A DNA stretch of 24,284 nucleotides, taken from contig JAWOIB010000078.1 of the NCBI GenBank assembly GCA_046484845.1, positions 1 to 24,284 on the forward strand. Reading direction: 5' to 3'. The translations under genes were made by a program, and so were the position numbers. Below, in pieces: positions 5,959 through 13,400 of this stretch. Positions within the stretch are counted from its first letter, which is position 1. Every line of letters starts with the position of its first letter. This DNA is from DSBX01 sp046484845. Its GTDB lineage: Bacteria > Hydrothermota > Tepidihabitantia > Tepidihabitantales > Tepidihabitantaceae. The notes under the pieces were generated by a model. The model ran no database searches. It was not told the origin of the DNA and was given only the letters and a program-made list of their open reading frames with translations.

Positions 5959-7500
5959 ATGCGTCGAATTGTCACCCCCGAAGAAATGCGCTCGCTCGAC
6001 CGGGCCGCGGTCACCGACTGGGGCATTCCCGGCATCGTACTGATGGAGAACGCCGGTCGGGCCGTGGCGGACGAGCTCCAGCGCGCGCTTCCTGACCTCG
6101 CCAACCGGCCCGTCTCCGTCTTCTGCGGCCGGGGCAACAACGGCGGTGACGGGTTCGTCATCTGCCGCCATCTCCTCAACCGGGGCATCAACGCCCGCGG
6201 ACTGCTGCTAGGCCGCGTGTCCGACCTCGTCGCGGACGCCCGAACCAACGCCGAGATCCTGCTTGGCGCGGGCGGCCCGCTGGCGGAGCTGACCGGAGCG
6301 GAACAGCTTGCGGGCACCCTCACCGGTTCCGCGGTGGTGGTCGACGCGCTGCTTGGCACCGGCCTGTCCAGCGCGCCCCGCGGCCTTTTCGCCGAGGCGA
6401 TTCAGCTCATCAACGCTCGGGGTTCTTTCGTCCTCGCGGTCGATGTCCCCTCCGGTGTTGACGCAGAGACCGGGCGAGCTTCCGAACCAGCGGTCCGTGC
6501 CGACCTGACCGTCACGATGGGACTGATCAAGCGCGGGCTCCTGCTCCACCCGGGCCGGGCACTCGCCGGCCGGATCGTCGTAGCGGACATCGGGGTTCCC
6601 CGGGCGCGCCTGGCGGCCGCGCCGGTCACCGTCGAAATGGAAGACCGGGACATCCCCGCGTTCCTGCCCGTGCGCCCGCCGGACGGTCACAAGGGCAGCT
6701 TCGGCACCGCGCTCATCATCGCCGGCAGCCGCGGCTACTCCGGCGCTGCCTGCCTCGCCGGCATGGCCGCGGTTCGCGCCGGCGCAGGGCTGGTGAAACT
6801 GGCATACCCGTCAGGCATTTCCGGGGCCATCGAATCGCGGCTGCTCGAAGCGGTCAAAGTCCCGCTACCCGAGACCGCCGACGGCACGCTCGAACCCGGC
6901 TCAGTAGCACGGCTCCTCACGCTGGCCGAGGACGCCGCCTGCGTCGCCATCGGCCCGGGCCTCGGCGCGGGACCGGCCTCCCGGCAGCTGGTGCGCGAGC
7001 TGCTACCCCGGCTGGGTTGCCCGGTCGTGGTCGATGCGGATGCCATCAACTGCCTCGCCGGCGCGACCGGGCTGCTGCGCGACACCCGGGCGCCGGCAAT
7101 ACTGACCCCGCACCCGGGCGAGATGGCCCGGCTCTGGACGTCCTCTCTCGACCGGGTCGAGCTCGCCCGCACCTTCGCGCACGAGCACGGGGTCTTCCTG
7201 GTCCTCAAGGGCGCCCCGACCGTAGTCGCCGACCCGGACGGGGCCGCCTACCTCAACCCGACCGGCAACTCGGGCCTGGCCACCGGCGGCACGGGCGACG
7301 TGCTGACCGGACTGGTTACCGGCCTGCTTGCCCAGGGCTGCTCTCCACTTCACGCCGCGCTGGCGGGCGTCTGGCTTCACGGCCGGGCCGGCGACCTCGC
7401 CTCCGCCTCACTCACGCCCTACTCGCTCGCGGCCGGCGACCTGATCGAGTACCTGCCCGGGGCTTTCGCCGCGGCAATCAAGGCCGGGCCGACGCGGTGA
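5959..7500 (+). CDS. nnr: Bifunctional NAD(P)H-hydrate epimerase / ADP-dependent NAD(P)H-hydrate dehydratase
   Basis: Repairs damaged NADHX/NADPHX: the N-terminal domain epimerises the R and S hydrates and the C-terminal domain dehydrates the S form using ADP. The 513-residue length fits the fused YjeF form. The epimerase half (about 1-215) shows IPGIVLMENAGRAVADEL, FCGRGNNGGDGFVICRHL and AVDVPSGVDAETG. The dehydratase half (about 225-505) shows HKGSFGTALIIAGSRGYSGA, VDADAINCLAG, LTPHPGEMARLW and the nucleotide-binding NPTGNSGLATGGTGDVLTG. It directly follows nadC, so two NAD-related functions adjoin, but it has its own consensus promoter. The downstream gene starts inside its stop (GTGA overlap), making a two-gene transcript. 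Confidence 0.96.
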   Translation: MRRIVTPEEMRSLDRAAVTDWGIPGIVLMENAGRAVADELQRALPDLANRPVSVFCGRGNNGGDGFVICRHLLNRGINARGLLLGRVSDLVADARTNAEILLGAGGPLAELTGAEQLAGTLTGSAVVVDALLGTGLSSAPRGLFAEAIQLINARGSFVLAVDVPSGVDAETGRASEPAVRADLTVTMGLIKRGLLLHPGRALAGRIVVADIGVPRARLAAAPVTVEMEDRDIPAFLPVRPPDGHKGSFGTALIIAGSRGYSGAACLAGMAAVRAGAGLVKLAYPSGISGAIESRLLEAVKVPLPETADGTLEPGSVARLLTLAEDAACVAIGPGLGAGPASRQLVRELLPRLGCPVVVDADAINCLAGATGLLRDTRAPAILTPHPGEMARLWTSSLDRVELARTFAHEHGVFLVLKGAPTVVADPDGAAYLNPTGNSGLATGGTGDVLTGLVTGLLAQGCSPLHAALAGVWLHGRAGDLASASLTPYSLAAGDLIEYLPGAFAAAIKAGPTR

Positions 7501-8933
7501 GCTTCGCCGGGCTCCTGCTCGCCACGGTTGCCCTCCTCTACAACCCGGCCGACTGGCATCACTACCCGGCGATGAACTCGGTGCAGGCCATCGCCGCCAC
7601 CAGCAACCGGGTCTACATCACCGTTCCCCGCGGCGTCTATGTCTTCAGCCGGTACGGCACCGAACACCTCACCACCTTGACCGCCGCGGACGGGATCGCG
7701 GGCGAGGCCCGGTTCAGCGCCTGGAACCCGGCCCGCAACGAACTGCTGGTCGTCGCCGAATCAGGGCTCTACTCGTTCATCGAGGAACCGCACCGGGTCC
7801 GGCCACTCGACCCGCCATTCACCCGCGCGCGCTCCATCGGCGTTTCTCCTTCGGGCGTCTGGTTCGAGACCGAACAGGGCCTGTTCCGACGGGGACGCCC
7901 GGGCGACGAGTTCGTTCCCGCGGCCGAGCTCCCTCCCGAGCTCGACTGGCACGGTGCCCGCGACACACTCAACGCCCGGGACTTCCCCCAGCTGGCGCCC
8001 TTCTTCGTCACCGACGAACAACTCATCACCCGCGACCTCCACCGGACGCGACTCGACCCCCGCTCCCGCCGGCTCTATGTCGCGGCCGGCGATTACGGGG
8101 TGCTCGTCTATAACCTGGCCAGCTGGTTCCCGGAGCGACACCTCCGCTTCGGTCCGCCGCCCGGCCGCGTTCGGCAGGTGACCAGGTTCGAACCCGACGG
8201 CACGCTCTGGTTCCTTGCCGGCGACCACAGCCTGGTAGTCACGCCCACCAACGAATGGCGGTACTCCCGGACCCGGGTTGCCGACATCATCCTGCCCCCG
8301 GGCCTGCGCCGGCTGGCCGGAGTGCGGGAACTCATCTCCCGCGCCGGTCTCGACCTCAATGCGGTCATCGCGGACAGCAACCGGTTCGTGGCCGCAACCC
8401 GTGACGGGCTGTTCCTGTTCACGGGTGACGGCGAACCGCTCCGGCTTCCCACCGGCGGCAGGGAGCCGCTGGCGCTGGCCTGGTCCGGGCCGGACACGCT
8501 GCTGGTCGGCACCGATTCCGGACTGCTGCTGCTCACCGACGGCGCCATCGCGGCCGTCACCGACCCGTTCGACCGCGCTGGCTTCGGCATCTACTCGATA
8601 GCGGTCGCCGAAGGCGGCACCCGCTGGCTGGGCGCGTTCGGCGGCATTCTGCGCCAGTCGCCGGACGGCGAATGGGAGCACCTGATACCGCCGGGGTTCG
8701 ACCTCGGCCGACCCGTGCGCGCGCTGGCCGCGACCGACAGCGCGCTGTTCTTCCCGACCCGGGACGGGCTCACGGTCCTTGACCTGCGCTCCGGGGGCTG
8801 GGAGAACATCGGGCTGCGTGAGGGCCTGCCCACGACCGAGGTAACCGCGCTCTACGCGGACGAACGCTTCCTCTGGATCGCCGGGCCCGGTATGCTGTCG
8901 CGCTTCGACTACCGCAACGGCCTGCCGCGCTAG
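7497..8933 (+). CDS. Secreted beta-propeller-like protein of unknown function
   Basis: 478 residues from GTG 7497, overlapping the nnr stop by 4 nt; the open frame extends far upstream inside nnr, but that part is a shadow. The N-terminus SFAGLLLATVALLYNPADWH is hydrophobic and reads as a short signal peptide. The body is a series of units such as NRVYITVPRGVYVFSR, NELLVVAESGLYSF, RRLYVAAGDYGVLVYN, NRFVAATRDGLFLFTGDG, DTLLVGTDSGLLLLTDG and ERFLWIAGPGMLSRFDYRNG. They resemble the blades of two-component-regulator-type or WD/YVTN beta-propellers, where each strand pair ends in a G-hydrophobic turn. I do not recognise a specific family and see no catalytic motif. It is probably an exported structural or ligand-binding protein. 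Translational coupling to nnr looks positional rather than functional. Confidence 0.7.
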   Translation: MSFAGLLLATVALLYNPADWHHYPAMNSVQAIAATSNRVYITVPRGVYVFSRYGTEHLTTLTAADGIAGEARFSAWNPARNELLVVAESGLYSFIEEPHRVRPLDPPFTRARSIGVSPSGVWFETEQGLFRRGRPGDEFVPAAELPPELDWHGARDTLNARDFPQLAPFFVTDEQLITRDLHRTRLDPRSRRLYVAAGDYGVLVYNLASWFPERHLRFGPPPGRVRQVTRFEPDGTLWFLAGDHSLVVTPTNEWRYSRTRVADIILPPGLRRLAGVRELISRAGLDLNAVIADSNRFVAATRDGLFLFTGDGEPLRLPTGGREPLALAWSGPDTLLVGTDSGLLLLTDGAIAAVTDPFDRAGFGIYSIAVAEGGTRWLGAFGGILRQSPDGEWEHLIPPGFDLGRPVRALAATDSALFFPTRDGLTVLDLRSGGWENIGLREGLPTTEVTALYADERFLWIAGPGMLSRFDYRNGLPR

Positions 8934-8960
8934 CTGCAGGCTGCAAGCCGGCCGGGGAAA

Positions 8961-9034
<74 letters not shown>

Positions 9035-9035
9035 A

Positions 9036-9110
9036 TCGGGGAGACTGGATTTGAACCAGCGACCCCCACGTCCCAAGCGTGGTGCGCTAACCGGGCTGCG
9101 CTACTCCCCG
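9036..9110 (-). tRNA. tRNA-Pro (anticodon TGG)
   Basis: Minus-strand cloverleaf of 75 nt. The acceptor CGGGGAG (from 9110) pairs with CTCCCCG, and the discriminator is A (9036). The anticodon stem CCACG/CGTGG encloses loop CTTGGGA, giving anticodon TGG followed by G37, as in bacterial tRNA-Pro. The T arm has GGTTCAAATCC. CCA is not encoded. It is the first gene of a two-tRNA unit. Confidence 0.96.
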
Positions 9111-9121
9111 TAAGTCTCATC

Positions 9122-9151
9122 ATACTACGCCCGGCACAACGGCATTGTCAA
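9122..9151 (-). promoter_or_regulatory. tRNA operon promoter overlapping the rdgB stop codon
   Basis: On the minus strand, TTGACA (9151-9146), an 18-nt spacer and TAGTAT (9127-9122). Transcription would start about 5 nt before tRNA-Pro. The TGA of rdgB (9150-9148) is inside the -35. The tRNAs may also receive readthrough from the upstream rdgB operon. Confidence 0.75.
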
Positions 9152-9783
9152 GCCGACTGCCCGGAACGGACCGTCGCCAGGTACGCCACCACCGCCCTCA
9201 TTGCCGCAGCCCGGTGGCTCACCTGGTTTTTGATATCGAGACCCAGCTCCGCGAAAGTCCGGTCGTACCCTCCCGGCACGAACACCGGGTCGTAACCGAA
9301 GCCCGCGGCGCCTCGTGGCTCACCGGCGATGCTGCCCTCGACCCTGCCCTCGAACAGGCGCTCGGCGCCGCCCGGGGCGACCAGGCACATCGCACAGCGG
9401 AACCGGGCGGTGCGCCTGCCTGCCGGCAACACCGCCAGCCGCTCGATCAACTGCCGGGTGCGATCCGCGTCCGAGGCACCCGGCCCGGCGTACCGCGCCG
9501 AACGCACGCCCGGCTCTCCACCCAACGCATCCACCTCGAGACCGGAATCGTCCGCAAGCACCCAGAACCTGTCCCGTTCGCCCTCCGGCACGACAGCAGC
9601 CGCCAGCTCCACGGCCTGGCGGGCCTTCATCCGGGCATTCTCCTCGAAACTGCTCCCGTTCTCGACCAGCTCGATGCCGCCGTGCAGGTCATCGAGACTC
9701 ATCACCTGCCAGCCGCTGCCCGCCAGCAACCGGTTGACCTCAGCCAGCTTTCCCCGGTTGCGGCTCGCGAAAAGCAGCTTCAC
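9148..9783 (-). CDS. rdgB: Non-canonical purine NTP pyrophosphatase (XTP/dITP diphosphatase, HAM1 family)
   Basis: Hydrolyses dITP, XTP and related deaminated purine triphosphates to monophosphates, cleaning the nucleotide pool. The 211-residue length is typical. Signatures: MKLLFASRNRGKLAEVNRLL at the start, the SFEENARMKARQAVE helix, WVLADDSGLEVDALGGEPGV, RSARYAG, GFGYDPVFVPGGYDRTFAEL and the VSHRAAAMRAVV C-terminal helix. The GTG start overlaps the stop of the upstream guanylyltransferase (GTGA), so it is the third gene of a coupled operon. The stop overlaps the tRNA promoter. Confidence 0.95.
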   Translation of the reverse strand: MKLLFASRNRGKLAEVNRLLAGSGWQVMSLDDLHGGIELVENGSSFEENARMKARQAVELAAAVVPEGERDRFWVLADDSGLEVDALGGEPGVRSARYAGPGASDADRTRQLIERLAVLPAGRRTARFRCAMCLVAPGGAERLFEGRVEGSIAGEPRGAAGFGYDPVFVPGGYDRTFAELGLDIKNQVSHRAAAMRAVVAYLATVRSGQSA

Positions 9784-10856
9784 AGCTGCTTCCGGCCAAC
9801 CGGGTGCCGCTCGAGCTCGCGCAGGAGGTCACGGACCCGGTCCAGCCGGTCGCGGTGAGCCACCAGCACCGCCTCGCCCGCGCGCACGACGACCAACCCG
9901 CGCACCCCGAGCAGCGCCACGACTCCCCGGTCGCAGTCCACGATGCAATCGTCCGAGTCCAGCAGCACCGAATTCTTCCCGGGCACGTTACCCCGGGCGT
10001 CCGCCCGGTCGTGCCGGCCGACCGCCAGCCAGGACCCGACGTCGTCCCAGCCGAAGCTCGCCCGCACCACCGCGATGTTGTCCGCCTTCTCCATCACCGC
10101 GTAGTCAATCGACGCCGCCGGCGCCTGCCGGTAGAGCGCACGCGCGGCCGCCGCCTCCCGGGCGGTACCGACCGTCCGCCCGTACGCGGCCAGGTGCTCG
10201 TGAAACCCGGGCAAGTGGGTGCGGAACGCTTCCAGGATGGCGTCCACCCGCCAGACGAACATCCCGCTGTTCCAAAGGTAGTCACCCGACGCCAGGTACC
10301 GCCGCGCGGTCCGCGCGTCCGGCTTCTCCCGGAACGCCCTGACCCGGTGCGCGGTCAACCGGCCCCGGCCGGCCAGCCGCTCGCCCAACTGAATGTAGCC
10401 GTAGCCGGTATCCGGCCGGGTCGGCGGTATGCCGAACGTAACCAGCCGGCCCTGCTCGGCCTGCCGGACAGCCTGGCGAACCGAGGCCTCGTACGCCCGC
10501 TGGCCGGTGATCAGATGGTCCGCGGGCAGCACGACCATCACCGCGGTCGGATCGCGCCGGGCCAGGTGCGCCGCGGCCAGCCCGATGGCCGGGGCGGTGT
10601 TCCGCCCGACCGGCTCCAGCACGAGGTTGCCGGCCCGGGGATGGACCTCCCGCTTGACCAGCGACCGGAACTCCGCCGGCGCCACGAACAACTGCCGTGA
10701 CAAGGGACAGAGCCCGAGCATCCGGTCGCTTGTCCGGCGCGTCAGCGAACTCGAACCGAACAGGCTGATGAACTGCTTGGGCCGGCGGCGCCTGCTCCGC
10801 GGCCAGAACCGCTCTCCCCGGCCGCCGCACAGAATGACCGTGAACAGCTTCATCAC
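9780..10856 (-). CDS. manC: Mannose-1-phosphate guanylyltransferase (GDP-mannose pyrophosphorylase)
   Basis: Makes GDP-mannose from mannose-1-phosphate and GTP, feeding glycan and polysaccharide synthesis. About 358 residues, the short form without a fused phosphomannose isomerase domain. Signatures: the nucleotidyltransferase loop VILCGGRGERFWPRSRRRRP with PKQF, EPVGRNTAPAIGLAA, VVLPADHLI, PDTGYGYIQLG, FREKPDARTARRYL, YLWNSGMFVWR and the sugar-site ASFGWDDVGSW. The start is GTG 10856 (GTGA overlap with the upstream stop) or the immediately following ATG 10853. The middle gene of a coupled operon with a DUF3108 protein and rdgB. No other GDP-sugar gene is nearby. Confidence 0.93.
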   Translation of the reverse strand: MMKLFTVILCGGRGERFWPRSRRRRPKQFISLFGSSSLTRRTSDRMLGLCPLSRQLFVAPAEFRSLVKREVHPRAGNLVLEPVGRNTAPAIGLAAAHLARRDPTAVMVVLPADHLITGQRAYEASVRQAVRQAEQGRLVTFGIPPTRPDTGYGYIQLGERLAGRGRLTAHRVRAFREKPDARTARRYLASGDYLWNSGMFVWRVDAILEAFRTHLPGFHEHLAAYGRTVGTAREAAAARALYRQAPAASIDYAVMEKADNIAVVRASFGWDDVGSWLAVGRHDRADARGNVPGKNSVLLDSDDCIVDCDRGVVALLGVRGLVVVRAGEAVLVAHRDRLDRVRDLLRELERHPVGRKQL

Positions 10857-11518
10857 CGCCCCCCGGCGTTGATTGAACGCAACTGGGCGGTCAGCGGCAT
10901 CCCGCTGATGCTGGTCCGGATCAGCACCGGCAACCGGCGTTCGTCATCGGACACGAACATCCTGCCAATCAGCCCGGAGCCCTGCTGTGCCAGCTCCATG
11001 GTCCGGAACCTGCCCGCGGCGGTCTCCACCGTCAGCGTATCCCGGGCGACGATGGTGACATCCTGGTTGCGCCGGTCGCTGTGAACGTGAAAACGAAGCG
11101 TATCGCCGACCGCTATGCCCGGCGAGCGCAGGTAGTACCAAGTCGTCAGCAGGTCCCGGGCTTCGCCGGGCAGCGCGAATGTGTCGCCGTCCGAGTACAC
11201 CACAACCGAATCGCGGTAAAGGTAATCCGCGGTCCAGCGCGCGCGGTAGCGAGTCTCCTCGGTCGTCTTCCCCGAACGCAGGGTCACGAAATCATCCGCC
11301 CGGGCCCGGCTGTCCAGCACGTAGCGGCCGCGAAACACGAACCGTAGGGACAGCTCCAGCGTACCCCGCAGATGCAGGCAGCTCTGACCCCGGATGCTGT
11401 CCGGCCCGAGCGCGGCCAGCTCCAAGCTTCCGACCGATACCGGTCCGAGCCGCACATCGTAGTCCAGTCGCTCGCCCGGGACCAGGGCGACCAAGGCTGT
11501 CAGCAGCAGAGCAAACAT
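10853..11518 (-). CDS. DUF3108 family exported protein
   Basis: A 221-residue protein beginning MFALLLTALVALVPGERLDY, a short signal peptide followed immediately by the GE-x-LDYDV opening of DUF3108 proteins. Further family-like features are GSLEL near residue 30, the TEETRYRARWTADYLYRD strand, RDLLTTWYYLRSPGIAVGD, VETAAGRFRTMELA and the FVSDDERRLPVLIRTSISG C-terminal part. DUF3108 proteins are predicted periplasmic beta-rich proteins of unknown biochemical role, often linked to envelope or lipid-related clusters. The ATG lies 7 nt past a TTGACT/TAAGAT promoter, so the mRNA should be leaderless. It heads the operon with manC and rdgB. Confidence 0.85.
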   Translation of the reverse strand: MFALLLTALVALVPGERLDYDVRLGPVSVGSLELAALGPDSIRGQSCLHLRGTLELSLRFVFRGRYVLDSRARADDFVTLRSGKTTEETRYRARWTADYLYRDSVVVYSDGDTFALPGEARDLLTTWYYLRSPGIAVGDTLRFHVHSDRRNQDVTIVARDTLTVETAAGRFRTMELAQQGSGLIGRMFVSDDERRLPVLIRTSISGMPLTAQLRSINAGGR

Positions 11519-11524
11519 GGCGGA

Positions 11525-11552
11525 ATCTTAACCTACACGCCCACCAAGTCAA
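11525..11552 (-). promoter_or_regulatory. Promoter of the DUF3108-manC-rdgB operon
   Basis: Minus strand TTGACT (11552-11547), 16-nt spacer, TAAGAT (11530-11525). Only 6 nt separate the -10 from the ATG (11518), predicting a leaderless transcript. Confidence 0.75.
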
Positions 11553-11660
11553 CGAACCAGCCCGGAGCACGACCCGGCAGAGAACAGCTGGACTACCGAC
11601 AGACCACGTCCGAAACTCACCCTCGCCGCCGGACCACGCGCTGACTCAGAACAACATGTC

Positions 11661-11704
11661 ACTTAGGATAACTAACCGACTAATTAATCGCTCATTATCC
11701 TAGT
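11661..11704. repeat. AT-rich nested inverted repeat
   Basis: TAGGATAA (11664-11671) and TTATCCTA (11695-11702) are perfect inverted repeats whose arms start 31 bp apart, about three helical turns. With one bulge the pairing extends to ACT (11661-11663) and AGT (11702-11704). Between them lies an imperfect palindrome, CGACTAATTAATCG (11678-11691 region), centred on TAATTA. This is the most AT-rich block of the intergenic region. It may be a two-site operator, an RNA stem or a mobile-element end. Confidence 0.5.
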
Positions 11705-11867
11705 TCCGCCCAGCTCATGAACCCGAGAGTCGAGCAGGACCACGTTTCAGTCACCACAGCCAATCCCGCATCATGACAGTTACCGCAATGATTCTCCTCT
11801 CCGGCCCGGCTGGTTGGCCCCGCGCGGCCGACGACAAGCTTGCGAGCGTACCCGGGTGAACCACGCC

Positions 11868-11895
11868 TTGACTCCATTGGCGTCGCGGTTAGTAT
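11868..11895 (+). promoter_or_regulatory. Promoter of proS
   Basis: TTGACT (11868-11873), 16-nt spacer, TAGTAT (11890-11895). The ATG of proS (11904) follows after 8 nt, so the mRNA is predicted to be leaderless. Confidence 0.75.
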
Positions 11896-11903
11896 AGCCC
11901 GCT

Positions 11904-13346
11904 ATGAAAGAAGACGGCTTGGTAAAGGAAATTCCGAAGAAGTCCAAGAACTTCTCCGACTGGTACACCGCGGTCGTGCTCAAGGCCGAACTGGCCGACT
12001 ACGCACCGGTCCGCGGCTGCATGGTCATCCGCCCGCATGGCTCCGCACTCTGGGAGAACATTCAGCAGCGGCTCGATGCCCGCTTCAAGGCAACCGGCCA
12101 CGTCAATGCCTACTTCCCGACGATGGTGCCGGAGAGCTTCTTCAAGAAGGAAGCCCGGCACGTCGAAGGGTTCGCGCCCGAGGCCTGGTGGGTCACCCAC
12201 CGCGGCGCGGACAAGCTCGAGGAACGGCTGGCCCTGCGCCCGACCTCCGAGGCGGTCATCAACGCGATGTTCGCCCGCTGGGTCAAGTCATGGCGTGACC
12301 TGCCGGTGCTACTGAACCAGTGGTGCAACATCTTCCGGGCGGAAAAGGCGACCCGGTTGTTCTTGCGCACGAGCGAGTTCCTCTGGCAGGAGGGCCACAC
12401 CCTGCACCGGAGTTGCGAGGAGGCCCAGGAGGAAACTCTCAAGATTCTCGACCTCTATCTCGATTTCGTCCGAAACGACCTCGCCCTGCCCGTGCTCGCC
12501 GGGCTGAAGCCCGAGAGCGAGAAGTTCGCGGGCGCGGACAAGACCTACACGATGGAAGCAATGATGCCCGACGGGCAGGCCCTGCAGGCCGGCACCTCGC
12601 ACAACCTCGGCCAGGGCTTCGCCCGGGCGTTCGAGATCAAGTACCTGGACGAGAACAACACCGAACAGCATCCCTGGGGCACGTCATGGGGCGTCTCGAC
12701 CCGACTCATCGGCGCGCTGGTGATGACCCACGGCGACGACCGCGGGCTGTTCCTGCCCCCGAAGGTCGCCCCGATTCAGGCCGTCATCGTGCCGATCCTG
12801 TTCGGCAAGAACGACGAAGCGGTACTGGCCCGGTGCCGCGAGGCGCAGGCGGTGCTCGAAGGCATCCGGGTCCGGGCCGACTTCTCAACCAACCAGACCG
12901 CAGGCTGGAAGTACAACCAGTACGAGATGCTGGGCGTGCCGGTCCGGGTCGAAATCGGGCCGAAGGACGTCGAAAAGCAGGGCGCGGTGCTCGTGCCCCG
13001 GGACGGCAGCGGCAAGCGATTCATCAAGTTCGCGGACCTGCGGGCAGAAGTCGAGAAGCTGCTCGACGAGGTCCAGGCCGCGATGTATCGGAACGCGCTC
13101 GCGCGGTTGGAGGCGATGATGTCCGAGGCCGGCGATTTCGAGGAGTTCCACCGCAAACTGGCCGAGAAACCGGGCTTCGTCCGGGTGCCCTGGTGCGGCG
13201 CACAGGAATGTGAGAACCGTATCATCGACGAGACGAAGACCACCCCGCGAGTAATGGTGCTCGAGGAGCAGGACAAGACGCCCGCCGGCTGCATCGCCTG
13301 CGGCAAGCAAACCGGCACCGTCATCCACTACGCCCGGACGTACTGA
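11904..13346 (+). CDS. proS: Prolyl-tRNA synthetase, archaeal/eukaryal-type (short, no INS editing domain)
   Basis: Charges tRNA-Pro with proline in the cytoplasm. The 480-residue length fits the archaeal-type class rather than the longer typical bacterial enzyme with an editing insertion. It opens with KKSKNFSDWYTAVVLKAELADY. Class II motifs follow: motif 1 region RGCMVIRPHGSALWENIQ, then LALRPTSEAVI, motif 2 QWCNIFRAEKATRLFLRTSEFLWQEGH split around the F-R-x-E and loop residues, and motif 3 near WGVSTRLIGALVMTHGDDRG. The C-terminal zinc-binding domain has four cysteines (CGAQEC ... CIACG) and ends in Tyr, as in this subtype. The start is fixed by the promoter 8 nt upstream. The single gene converges with the HhH fusion gene 54 bp away. 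tRNA-Pro(UGG) is encoded nearby at 9036-9110. Confidence 0.96.
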   Translation: MKEDGLVKEIPKKSKNFSDWYTAVVLKAELADYAPVRGCMVIRPHGSALWENIQQRLDARFKATGHVNAYFPTMVPESFFKKEARHVEGFAPEAWWVTHRGADKLEERLALRPTSEAVINAMFARWVKSWRDLPVLLNQWCNIFRAEKATRLFLRTSEFLWQEGHTLHRSCEEAQEETLKILDLYLDFVRNDLALPVLAGLKPESEKFAGADKTYTMEAMMPDGQALQAGTSHNLGQGFARAFEIKYLDENNTEQHPWGTSWGVSTRLIGALVMTHGDDRGLFLPPKVAPIQAVIVPILFGKNDEAVLARCREAQAVLEGIRVRADFSTNQTAGWKYNQYEMLGVPVRVEIGPKDVEKQGAVLVPRDGSGKRFIKFADLRAEVEKLLDEVQAAMYRNALARLEAMMSEAGDFEEFHRKLAEKPGFVRVPWCGAQECENRIIDETKTTPRVMVLEEQDKTPAGCIACGKQTGTVIHYARTY

Positions 13347-13400
13347 GCAAGAGACCGTTCGAGGGTTCCGGGCTCTGCCGCGCTCCCTTTCCCGGCGCTG

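Larger units (their letters stand above)
11519..11903. other. Divergent intergenic region between the DUF3108 operon and proS
   Basis: 385 bp with a promoter at each end (separate entries) and an AT-rich island around 11661-11704 (separate entry). Small ORFs on both strands lack family resemblance; one minus-strand ORF contains a CGNCH string, but nothing else supports a cytochrome. No RNA gene was recognised. The spacing is unusually large for this compact window. Confidence 0.5.

Noticed and set aside
7017..7496. Long N-terminal extension of the beta-propeller frame inside nnr
   Set aside because: It overlaps the conserved dehydratase domain of nnr and reads as Arg/Pro-rich shadow. The GTG at 7497 gives a signal peptide and a normal 4-nt overlap.
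11695..11877. 60-residue minus-strand ORF containing CGNCH, a possible haem-binding motif
   Set aside because: A single CxxCH by chance, no signal peptide, no start signal, composition like the non-coding spacer.
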